A stretch of 64,000 nucleotides of DNA from Madurella fahalii (lineage: Eukaryota; Ascomycota; Sordariomycetes; Sordariales), in contig CM056878.1 in NCBI GenBank assembly GCA_029876055.1, forward strand, positions 2,232,001 to 2,296,000, in the 5' to 3' direction. The first letter of the stretch is position 1, and the number at the start of each line of letters is the position of its first letter. Positions 11,355 to 21,263 of the stretch are shown piece by piece. A program made the position numbers and the translations under genes. A model generated the notes under the pieces. The model was given only the letters and a program-made list of their open reading frames with translations, did not search any database and had not been told where the DNA came from.

Positions 11355-12195
11355 ATGCGCGTGCCGTCGAGCTTCGCTGTGCTCGTTGCTGGCTTGGCCC
11401 AGACACAGGCCCAGTATCTCGTCAACGAGCTCAGTTTCGGTTATGGGGATAGGTATGTGTTCATGCCCCGTGCCCGGATCGGACGATGCAGACGCTAATG
11501 TGCGCTCAATGTACAGGATAAGTCCCGTGGGGTCGCAGTCAATCCCTAATTTCTCGCTCCAAGGCCGACCCAACATCCCCGAGCTGCTCTCCAACAAGGT
11601 CATCCTCACGCCCGTAGCCCCGGGGAACCAGCGCGGCGCTGTGTGGGCCGACAAGCCGCTTCAGCAGCAGTCGTGGATCGCAGATGTCGAGTTCCGCGCC
11701 AACGGGCCCGAACGGGCGGGTGGCAACCTGAACATCTGGCTAGTGAGGGATGGCGCCCATGTCATCGGGTCTAACAGCATCTACACGGCTGGGCGGTTTG
11801 AAGGCCTTGCGCTGGTGATCGATCAGTTCAGCGGGTCCGGGGGCATGCTCCGCGGCTTCCTCAATGACGGCACCACCGATTTCCAGTCGCACCACAACGT
11901 TGACAACCTGGCGTTTGGCCACTGCAGGTTCTCATACCGCAACCTGGGCCGTCCCACCCAGATCAAGCTGCGCCACAACGAGAACAGTTTCCGCGTCGAG
12001 GTCGCCGGCCGTCCCTGCTTCCAGAGCGACAAGATCCGCATCCCCAGCGGCTACAACTTCGGCCTGAGCGCCGCCTCTGCCGAAAATCCGGACTCGTTTG
12101 AGGTGTTCAAGCTGGTCGTGCTCACTGGGGAGACCAGCCAAGAGTACGCCAACGCGCAGGAGAGCTACGGTGGGCAGCAACAGGATGCTGCGGGT

Positions 12196-12226
<31 letters not shown>

Positions 12227-12810
12227 ACAATAACAACAACAATCAGCCGCGGATGTCGTTCGGCCGGTCAGGCCAAGCCACGGTAGACGACCCGTACGAC
12301 AACGCCATCCCCGACGAAGAAGCCGAGAAGATCACCAGCTCCAAGGCGCAGTTCGCCGACCTGCACAACCGCCTCCAGAGCGTCAACCACCACATGTCGG
12401 CCATCTTCCGGTCGATGGCGCAGAACGCGGGCATCGGGGAGCAGCGGCACGCCGAGTCGTCGGCCATGCTGGGCGACATCAAGGCGACGCTGACGCGGCT
12501 CGACAAGCTCGACAAGCTCGACAGGCTCGACAGGCTCGACAAGCTCGACGTGATCGAGCGCCGCCTGGGCGACATTGAACGCGAGATGCGCTCGCTGCGC
12601 AACGAGCTGTCGGGCAAGCTGCGCGAGTCCGAGAACGCCATCAAGCACCACGTCAGCGACCGGCACGAGACGCTCACCGACCACGTCAAGATACACACCA
12701 AAAAGAGCCACACCAAGCTCATCATAGTCATGGTCTGCAGCAATCTGGTGCTGGTGGGCGGCTACATGTATTACAAGCGGAAGAAGACGTCGCCAAAGAA
12801 GTATCTGTAG
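11355..12810 (+). CDS. L-type lectin cargo receptor (Emp47/VIP36/ERGIC-53-like)
   Basis: Model, two exons: 11355-11452 and 11517-12810; 463 aa. Such proteins carry glycoproteins from ER to Golgi. Residues 1-19 are a signal peptide. A lectin domain spans about residues 22-260, with the motifs NIWLVRDG and IYTAGRFEGLALVID. A Ser/Asn repeat (12196-12243) follows, then a coiled-coil stalk with the perfect tripeptide repeat LDK/LDR (12499-12549). One membrane span lies at about 433-452, with a short cytosolic tail ending KKYL, a dilysine KKXX signal for COPI retrieval. The frame is open further upstream in exon 2, but only the spliced start gives a signal peptide. The intron is 64 nt with a GCTAAT branch site. 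Confidence 0.9.
12196..12243 (+). repeat. AGCAAC/AAC microsatellite coding Ser-Asn
   Basis: Tandem AGCAAC units grade into AAC/AAT and are translated as a Ser-Asn then poly-Asn linker between the lectin domain and the coiled coil. Repeat number is likely to vary between strains. Confidence 0.85.
12499..12549 (+). repeat. 9-bp tandem repeat coding LDK/LDR
   Basis: Six copies of CTCGAC, separated by AAG or AGG, encode alternating Leu-Asp-Lys/Arg in the stalk of the lectin receptor. The copies are nearly identical at DNA level, which suggests recent expansion. Confidence 0.85.
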
Positions 12811-13244
12811 TGTTGCTGACTGAACGGAGTCTGGGTAATTGTCCTGTGTCATTTTACCTTTCTTTTTTTTTTTTTCTCTCTTTGGGTTCATGACGGAATG
12901 TCGTATAAAGCGGGGGACTTGGCGTTCTTGTATCTGCATGGTTTCGGTTCATAGGTAGTTGAATGGTACAGGAGTAAGCGCAGCCGCGTGGATATTCACT
13001 GGTGGATGTGCATTGTTTGCCGGGGCCGGGGACGTAACGGCAACAGGACAAGAATGTTCCATGGCTGGCAGGGCGGCAGTGGACAAAACGTCCAGAGTTA
13101 CAACCTTTTCTCCCTTTACAGCGCTTCTGCCCGATTGCCCATATCACTCAGAGGGGATTCATTCTGCGTTCCCTACAAATACCCCATCGAATGTAAATCA
13201 ATTTATATTGCTTCGACCTACTTAGCAGGCACGCATCAACTTAA
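12811..13244. other. Convergent 3' region, lectin / aminopeptidase
   Basis: This is the 3' UTR space between two converging genes. It includes a T-rich run near 12860-12877. No gene is seen. Confidence 0.5.
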
Positions 13245-15435
13245 CTACTCGACTCGCGCATTGATAATCTTGAGCATCTCCTCCCCTTTAGGTGCCGTCG
13301 TGAGGTTCTCATACCCGCTTTCGGTGACCAAAATGCTGTCCAATACGGTCAGTCATAGGGATTCTCAAGAGGGATTTGGGAGCAAAGGCCTGTCCGTATC
13401 GGATGGGATCTCTCTGCCCAGTAGTCCCGGAGGTAGCCACAAAAGAGGAGGATAGGAAACAATCTTGATTTCACGTACTCGTCTTCGATCCGCACGCCGC
13501 CCACGTCCCAGTACCTTTCCAGCACCTCCGCATTGATGTACTTGGAGTGCTCTGGGTTCCTGAGGAAGCATGACTCGATGTACGGACGGCAAAAATATCT
13601 GTCGGCGAGAGTCAGCACCATCGGCCAAAGGTGACGAGAAAAGAAGAAAAAGAAAAAGAAAAAGAACACGCACATCCCGGGCTCGATAGTGACCACCATC
13701 CCCTTCTCCAATCTCTGCCTCTCACTCGCCTCATTCTCCCCCCCAGCTACACAAGCACACGCATAAGCACCGGTACCCACCGCCACTTTCGACAACGTCG
13801 CCTCCACCATTGCCTCCTTATACCACGTCGTCACCGTCTGCGGACCGACCCACTCCCTCTTGGCCCGCACGCCTCTTCCTCCAAACCCACCCCCCCACCC
13901 CAAACCAAGCGGCAGGCCATTCGCGCACGGCACATCCCCATACGCCGTCAGCAGCCTCGCCCGCCCGCTCACATCGTGCACCTCCAGCCCGACATGATGC
14001 CCGAGCCCGTGGGGGAAGAAAGCCGCCACCGTGCCCTGGCGGAAGATCTCGCTGGGCGTTCCGCCACGCAAGATGCCCAGCTTCATCAGCCCGCCGACAG
14101 CCAGGATGCAGGCATGCAGGTGCAGCGCATAGAAGGGCACGCCGGGGCGGACACGCGCGATGCACTCGCGCTGCATGCGGTCGACCACGGCGTAGACGGC
14201 GGCCGCCTCGGGGGAGAAGCGGCCGGTGATGGGGAACGTGCGCGTGATGTCCGAGGCGTAGCAGTTCCACTCGGTCCCGGCGTCGAGGACGACGAGCTGG
14301 CGGCCCGCCAGCGGCTGGTCGTTACCGATGTAGTGCAAGGTGCTGGCCGCGCGGCCCGAGGCGGCAATGACCGGGTACGCCTGGTGCTTGGACCCTTGGG
14401 CGAGGCAGAATCCCCGGAAGATGGCGTCAATGTCGCGCTCGTTGGAGAGCTTGTGCAGCCGCATGAGAATAAGTTTGTGCGCGGCGCTCTGTTTGTCAAA
14501 GGACAGGGGAAGGGTCAGTAAAGGAAGTGACAGGAGCGTGTGGTGGGGGGAGGGTAGTTGGACGTACGGAAACGGCGTTTGCCCGCCGGATCATGGCGAT
14601 TTCGTAGTCCGTCTTGATGACGCGCGCATTCTCGATGGCGGGCCGGAGGCGGGTGCTGTCGATACGATAGACGATAGGGCCCACATAGGATTGAAATTTA
14701 GGGGCCTGCTCCGGGTGCAGGACGTAGACCGTGCTGCGTTGTTCGATGGTGACGCTGAGGTACCGCCAGAGGTGGGTGCTATAGCACACGTTATCGACGT
14801 CCGTGACGGCTTTCAATTCCTCAATGGTCGGCGTCGAGCCGTACCAGAGGATCGATCTGGCATCGGTGACTGGGATCCACAGGATTAGGCGGTTATGCTT
14901 GAGGTCGTAGGTGACTGCACAGCCGGGGACATCGCAGCCGGTCATGTAGAAGAAGCTGCGAGGGTGTGAGATACGTCTTGTTTCCCCAGAGATGGCGTCT
15001 CCCCCTGAACATACTGTCTTCGCTGGCGAAACTCGGGCCCCATGTCCGAGTCTTCGTACCGTTTCTCAACCTGGCCAGGTAGGTAGATCAGCCCGGATTG
15101 CACCCCCAATTCCTTGGCAACCTTTTTTGCGTGTGTTTTTGCTGTGGCCAAAGTCAGCCGCCGAGCGGACCGAGTGACGATGGGGACGAGATGGATACCT
15201 GGATACTTGCCCAGCTTCTCGTGCAGCCAGCCATGAGTGAACTGTTGCTGCTGGACCCTAAGCTTCTCCTCGTCTGCTGCCAGCTGCGAGGGGGCTGCTG
15301 GCGGCGCGGGAGCAGGACCAGGACCTTTGGGTTCGATGGCGCTGTACGAGTCAGCCGCGATGAGGAGAGACGCATAAGCAAAGACTGAACCTACAGCGCA
15401 TCGAACTCGTCGATTTCTATCACGTCGTAGTCCAT
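13245..15435 (-). CDS. Xaa-Pro aminopeptidase (aminopeptidase P, M24B)
   Basis: Model, seven exons: 15435-15395, 15341-15199, 15141-15015, 14955-14568, 14488-13674, 13598-13479, 13335-13245; 574 aa. The enzyme removes an N-terminal residue preceding proline using a two-metal site. The N-terminal AMP domain holds KYPAKTHAKKVAKEL, GLIYLPGQ and EFRQRRHFFYMTG. The pita-bread catalytic domain shows all five metal ligands: two Asp (about 302, 313) in LDAGTEWNCYASDITRTF, His (about 397) in HGLGHHVG, Glu (about 502) in TIEPGIYFCRPYIE, and Glu in GVRIEDD. It ends NLTTAPKGEEMLKIINARVE. Oddly, about 75 extra residues, Gly-rich then GENEASERQRL, sit between the His and Glu ligands, making it longer than the usual 460-aa relatives. 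The insert is open in frame with no clear intron. Confidence 0.9.
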
Positions 15436-16070
15436 TGCTCTACCAACCACCCAATGGCGGTGTGCGTGTGACGGGTGACGAACAAGGGGGAAAAGAAGAA
15501 GGTGACGACCTTTAATTGACCGGGACTTGCAATGGGACGACTGACTTTTGTTGCAGCCGGGACTGTGTTGTTGTTCAAACCAACCCCGCCCCGTTACGTC
15601 GTCTCGGTCAGCGGCGGGATGCTTTATCACAGGCCACCAAGAGCGGCAACTTCGGTCGACGAACAGTGCATTGGGGTTTCGCTAACTAGCGAAGGGCGCA
15701 TGCACTACTGCAGATTCCACCCGGACCCGGCTCTTTGGCGCAGCTCGGTCGGCGTCGCTTTGTTTGCACCGGGCACCGTTGGAAGGCGAAGCCAATCCAA
15801 GAGGGTCAAGGACTCCCCACGATGCTGTTTTAGGAAGGTGGGCACCTTGTAGCGGGAGGCATCACGACTCTCTTAGCTTCTGCACTCGGGTCACTTTTTC
15901 GCGCCCTTTGGATTATTAATAATTCCGCCTGCTTCATCAAGGGCGCACGTGGGTTTTGTCTGTAGCTTCACGGCCATGTAGCTGATGATGGATTAATCTG
16001 AGAGAGCGAGTCGTTGAGAGCAACATTTCATTGCGTTGTCACTTCGTCCTGCAGACCACACTGCCTGGCC

Positions 16071-16102
<32 letters not shown>

Positions 16103-16500
16103 TTTCTTTTTCATTTTTATTATTTCTTCTTCTTTTTCCTGGTGCACAGACATCGGGGGGCTGCTAGCCCCGGCGGTTGGGCATCGCTACTCCCGACACT
16201 AACAACAACAGTAACAACAAAGCCGCAGCAAAGTTTGCAAAACCACCCGACTCTTCCGACATTCTGAAGAAGAGACAGGGCACCCTCGGCCCCACCCGGT
16301 TCTCGGAGCGCAGTTGCGACGTGGATACGGGGCAAGAGCCGAAGTACGATTCCAATTGCAAGAGTTGTTAATCGACCAAGGAGACGGGAGGCAACGGTTC
16401 GTTGAGGTGAGGCACATGGGCAGCCGTCCTTCCTGCGCCGCGCTTCGTCCTCCCGACAAACAGTACACTACACTACGACAGAAGGAAATACAACAGTATG
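15436..16500. other. Upstream region of the aminopeptidase gene, with pyrimidine tract
   Basis: No gene is recognised. The region contains the aminopeptidase promoter and a strong CTT/T-rich tract at 16071-16138. Confidence 0.5.
16071..16138 (+). repeat. CTT/T-rich low-complexity tract
   Basis: A TTC repeat runs into poly-T and mixed T-rich sequence. It is simple low-complexity DNA between genes. Confidence 0.8.
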
Positions 16501-17400
16501 TCAGTGCAGGTTAGTGGTATGTAGCCGCTGGGAAGCTATGCCGGCGTGGTACTTCTTGCTTGATGGCGGAGCTACGAGACATGATCGGCACTACGAAGGA
16601 GACCTAGTACAGCAACAAGAAGCTGGAAGCTAGGGTTGCGCTTGGTGGCAGGTGGGCCATGGGAGTTGTGTTGGACCGAGACGAGGGCAATGGAATTGCA
16701 ATCCCGGCTCGCAACCGGGCTGCAGGACCAAGGCAGCTGTTGCCCGCTGCGGGGGACTTGTAAGGCTTTACGGAGCCTCGGCCTGACTAGTATGATAATG
16801 GGATGAAGCCCGCGAGCGGATTGTACCGGGTATGGGTGCCTCAGCTATAGAGCATATATATGGTGTCGTCCCTGCAAGGAGACTATTGTTCCAAGGAGCA
16901 GCGTAACAAGCTGGGGAGGATGGACGCCCGTGTCGGTTTTCTAAGAGGGAGGAAGCTATCGAGGAGCCAAGGACCCGGCTCGCACCCGGGCCCGGTCGTA
17001 GCGCACCTCGTGGTGTGGTGCTCAGGACTGCCGAAGCCTCCAAACCTGCCCACGAGCTAAAACCGGTACCCACCGGGACCTTAGCTTCGGTCTACAGGCC
17101 GAGGATCCCGGAACAAATGGCTGTTAAGGAACGTTTTGGCCTGGCTGATAGATTCGGGTCGCTTGGCGGGATACTACCTAGCTAGACGGCTAGAGCTAGG
17201 AGCTAAGGAGGCCCGAAGAAGGGGAACGGGCGGCTAAAGCCAAAGTTGAAGACCAGCAGTTTCCAAGGCCCTACATAATGCCTCCCTTTCCGTTGCAACT
17301 AACTGGGCGTTTACTATTGTTGTTTCCTATTACTTGTTGATATAAGTTTCCCCTATGTGTTTAGCGGTAGAGTAACCGGCGCATTCTTTTAGGGTAAAGT
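16500..17400. mobile_element. Possible decayed repeat/transposon remnant
   Basis: The composition differs from the GC-rich surroundings, with many CTAG, TTAG and GCTAG words and frequent stops in all frames. An 18-bp word, CCCGGCTCGCANCCGGGC, occurs twice (16703-16720 and 16974-16991), and a GGAAGCTAT word recurs at about 16531 and 16951. A fragment near 17210-17300 reads as a Lys/Glu/Ala-rich peptide, but only between stops. There are no terminal repeats or intact enzyme. It could equally be ordinary intergenic sequence. Confidence 0.25.
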
Positions 17401-17983
17401 GGTGTATGAAGGATAATAATGATAATATTTTTGGTTCTTTCTTAGGGAGCTTTGTGTACTGCGCTCCCTCACATCTAAGCCGACCTCTTTTCCATCCGTC
17501 CCCGGACTCCCGTGTTCTATGCCAATATTCGATTGAGCGAGTGTATATTTACATGACATAAGGGTATTGTAAGGTCTCTGTGTGCATGGTCTTCCTTGGG
17601 TATCAAAAGCGGCAATTCACTCACTGAATCAATCGCAAATAGCATCCCGTGATCCATGTCTGCTCCTGTCCCCTCCCGTCCTCTCCCTGCGCGCTGTGCT
17701 CTCTGAGCCGTCCATCACCAACCCGATCGCCGGCTAAACGAAAGTAACCTCCGGGCTCTGCATCGTAATGAACCATAACCAACCTCCGAGTCCGCGGATC
17801 GTACCGAGGCCGGCTGAAATACGGGATTCCCACCCAGGGACATGCCTATCTAACTAAACCCCCTTCCACTGTTCTCCAATTCCGTCTCCCACCCGGGCAC
17901 GAGGAATCATGCGCAAATGGTAGGCGTGTTTGGTTTCGTTTTTCCGCCAAGCGAACCCAACCATCTCGCGCAGCAGTGTAGCT
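17400..17983. other. AT-richer 3' flank of the Zn2Cys6 gene
   Basis: This holds the 3' UTR space of the minus-strand transcription factor, with TA-rich runs near 17410-17440 and 17540-17560. No gene is seen. Confidence 0.45.
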
Positions 17984-20900
17984 TCACCGATAGCCCGTGT
18001 TGCTCAAAATATCGTCCCAGTCGCTTCCTTGAAAGCTCGCGTCGGCCATCATTCCCTCCATTGTTTCACCCTGTTGGGGGTGCTGGTGCTGGTGTTGGTG
18101 TTGGGCCATATGCTGATGATGGTGTTGGTGCCCGTGGTTGCCACGGTGCTCTGGTTGCATGGCGAGCATGTTGGGCGTGTTGTACATCTGCCCTGTCGGA
18201 TCCAGCCCGTGGTGTTGACCTTGGCCCTGCCCCGGGCCCTGTTGCATCAGATATGACGGGATGGGCTCCAACAGCTGGCCCTCGATACCGTCATACATGT
18301 TCGGCATGTAGAACTGCATATCCGGGGACTGGCTCGCTGCCGCCTGCGACGTCTGCCTGCTCGTGTGGTGACTGTCCACCAGCGGCTGATTAGGGTAGGC
18401 AAAGGGATCTTCCGAGGGGAACATCATGGCGTCGAGTTTGTACAGGGAGTTAACTGGCCCGCCTGTCGGCTGTCCCTGCTGGTAACCCTGAGCGTGCCCT
18501 CCCTGAGTGCTACTAGACTCTGGACTTGTTCCGGCTAGGGACATGTCCATCGGGAGAATATCCTGCAGGTTTGTAAAGGTTTGCCCGGCAAGGCTGCCAT
18601 GCTGGAACCCAACCGTGTCGAAAGACGAAGTTCTCTGAGGTGGTCCACGTGCTTCTCGCCGGATGAGCCCAGGGCGGACCATTTCGTCCGATCTGCGTTG
18701 CGGTACGTTGTCCTGCAAGTTTGGACGGCCGGGTAAAGTTATAGTACCTGCCTTGGCTACCTGGCTTGGGACTGGCGCTGATCGCTTCTTTGTCGGTGTT
18801 GGCCGAGCCGTGGTTTTCTTCAAACGCTCCGGCAGCTGGTCGAATAGAGGCTGAACGCCGTTAGCACCCCTGCGAGCAACTCAGCCATGCAGAAGAAACT
18901 TGCCTTGAGCGCGGTCGTAATACGGTCGGCCGCCAGGCTCCGTTGGGCAAGATGTGCGATGACCTCCCTACCCGCCTTGGCATCTGCCAGAATCTCAGCA
19001 GCTCCTGGCTTATCGGGATTCTCAAGAACGAAGAAAAGGAGCGAGAGGATGGCGAAGAACTCGGTGTACAGGATAAACCAATAGGGTCCGATCAGAACTG
19101 CCTGCTTCTGGATCTCAACCCCTATGTGAACAATGTTGCGAGAAACGCTAATTCCTGCGGCCGCGCAATTGTAGTAACGGTCGTCTATTTTCTTGCCAGC
19201 CGTTAGCCGCGGCGATATGTAGTGAAGGAACGGCCTGTAGAGCATCATCTGGACGTGTGCGTATCCAAACCTCAGGAGTGTCCGGACGCTGGGAGAGGCG
19301 GGTTCATGTTAGTGAGCGGGATAGACGGGCAGACTTGGGGATCAGCGCGTACCGGATGATTTCGATGGGGCCGTCGGGGCTCGGTCGCCAGTGGATTGGA
19401 AGCTGCTCATACCACTCCTGGAGCTCTCTCTCGATTTCCTGAATTCGGGAATAGCTAATCATAAATGTCGCATTCTGCTCGTCTGCGTTGATGGGCTCTC
19501 CCATCCTCTTGAGTGGATATATGTCTTTTACAACCCTCGCGAGTATCCTCATGAGCTTGTTATGTGCATTGAACGCCTGGAAGAATGATGGCGTTCCCGG
19601 GGGCGGCGCACGAATTTCGTCTTTTGTAATATATTCGTCGTCAACCTCGGTCGGCAAGGGCTGGTCGATGTCCTCGTCGTGAAGCAGAAGCGGAAATCCC
19701 ATGATGGCTGACACGTAGAAATCCATTTGGCGGATGGCATGAAATGTCCGCCGCCTGGTCTCATCCTCAATCGGTGTCATTTTGGCGTGAGATATGTGCC
19801 GATGCAAGCCCATACGCAGGCAGGACCGAAGAGCAACCCCGAGGAACGCGTAGCAGCCGCTCATGTCGGACGTCGCCTGCAGAAACAGTATCAGGTATAG
19901 AAGGCCTTGCAAGGAGACCATGTCCCGGCATTCCGCAACATCCTGGAGGATCACTCGCGCAGCTGTATAGTATTTGATCCTAGAATAACCGTGAGCGAAG
20001 GGGGGACCAGCAGGGATACCCGGTGGGTAGGAGGGCTCACCCTTCGTCCAACGCCGACTTGTAAGTCAGGGGCGGGTCGGATGCATCTTGGGAGACATTG
20101 TATACGCAGCCGAGCGCCATGACCGAGTACAGCAGACCCAGAAACCTATGTTCTTCGTTTCCCCATGATTCTTGCGGCGTCGTGTAAAGTTTGTCAACTT
20201 TCTCGTAGAAAGAGGGTTGGTGCACGACGCGCATAAGGCATGTAGCACAGTCCAATGAGTAGTAGCATAGCGTCCGGACTTTATCCAAGGGCGGGAGGTC
20301 GTAGATATTCGGGACGGCCGAGGCGTCCCACGGCGAGGCGGTATTTGATCTTGGCGAATCGAGGCTGGACAGGCCGGAGGGTAGAGCGGGCCGGGGCAGG
20401 AATGGGATGCCGTATTCATTGCCCAGAAGGCCTTTGAAATGCTCCTTCATCCGCTTGATGAACACGGCACCCGATGAGACGCCGTGAAAGTCCCATTCGC
20501 CGCCCTCCTTGAGTTCCAGCTGGCCAATGCCCTCAATCATGGACACGATTTGGGCGTCCTGTCCGCCTTGCTGCTCCTTGGTTGCTTCCGTCTTGAGCTC
20601 CATTGCCCGCGCCCTCGCCTGCTCCCTGGTGCGGAACTCCTGCTGGACAGCCGGGTCCAGATTGGGGTCGGCAAGGTCCACATCCGGCATAAATTTACGG
20701 AGGAGGGTCTCTGCTCGCTGTAGCCTCGCCTCCAGTGCTTCGATGTACTGCGGCGCTGGGTTTCTTCGCCTATTGGACGGCTTGTCGTACGTGCACTCTG
20801 CGTACTGGTCAGCGGGACCCTGCTAAGGAGGGGAGGAGAGCGGGTTGGGGTTGGGGTTCAAACGAGGGAGGGGATAGGCTATAGTACCATAGCTGTATAC

Positions 20901-21263
20901 GGAGCAGTGCGTGCATGGTTGCTTCCCATCACACTTAATCTTCTTCCGGCGGCACTCGTCGCAAGCTCTCGTCACTCTACGGCGTTTCTGCTGGGGCATG
21001 CTCGGGGCATCGGCCGCATCGTCTTGGGCGCCAGAAGCGTCATCCGACTCGACCTTGCCGGCAGCCTGCGCCGACGATTTGACGCTTTCGGACGGCGAGG
21101 CATGGTCCTCGAGGGACAGGTCTGCCGACTCGTCGTCGGACATGTTGAGGGTATTTCCGGAACCAGTGGCCTTCGGGGCAACGGCGGTCGTCCTGGATTG
21201 TGGTGGCCGAGAAGGAGGCCGGGCTGGGCGAGTAGGCTTGCCCTCGGCGGCCGGGTCGGTCAT
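17984..21263 (-). CDS. Zn2Cys6 fungal transcription factor
   Basis: Model, five exons: 21263-20888, 20797-20041, 19979-19353, 19288-18904, 18850-17984; 1003 aa. The zinc cluster is complete: Cys101, 104, 111, 117, 120 and 127 (CX2CX6CX5CX2CX6C), with Cys127 encoded across the first intron. A NRRRNPAPQYIEALEARLQRAE linker/coiled coil follows, then the fungal-specific regulatory domain (about 260-700) with the hallmark RTFHAIRQMDFYVSAIMGFP. The C-terminal 290 residues are rich in Gln, His and Pro and end in an acidic DWDDILSN motif, which may activate transcription. The last intron is GC-AG (GCAAGT donor at 18903). The start could be upstream, since the frame is open to 21335 without another ATG. 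Target genes cannot be inferred. Confidence 0.9.
18851..18903 (-). other. GC-AG intron in the Zn2Cys6 gene
   Basis: The 53-nt intron has donor GCAAGT after AAG, branch GTGCTAACG and acceptor TTCAG. It joins ITTALK to PLFDQLPERLKK in phase 0. Reading through it reaches a stop before the conserved C-terminus. Confidence 0.75.

Noticed and set aside
11278..11516. Upstream extension of the lectin reading frame
   Set aside because: It gives no signal peptide; splicing 11452 to 11517 from the ATG at 11355 gives a proper secretory start.
13631..14521. 296-residue plus-strand frame
   Set aside because: Exact antisense of the aminopeptidase P catalytic exon; composition is a GC-rich shadow.
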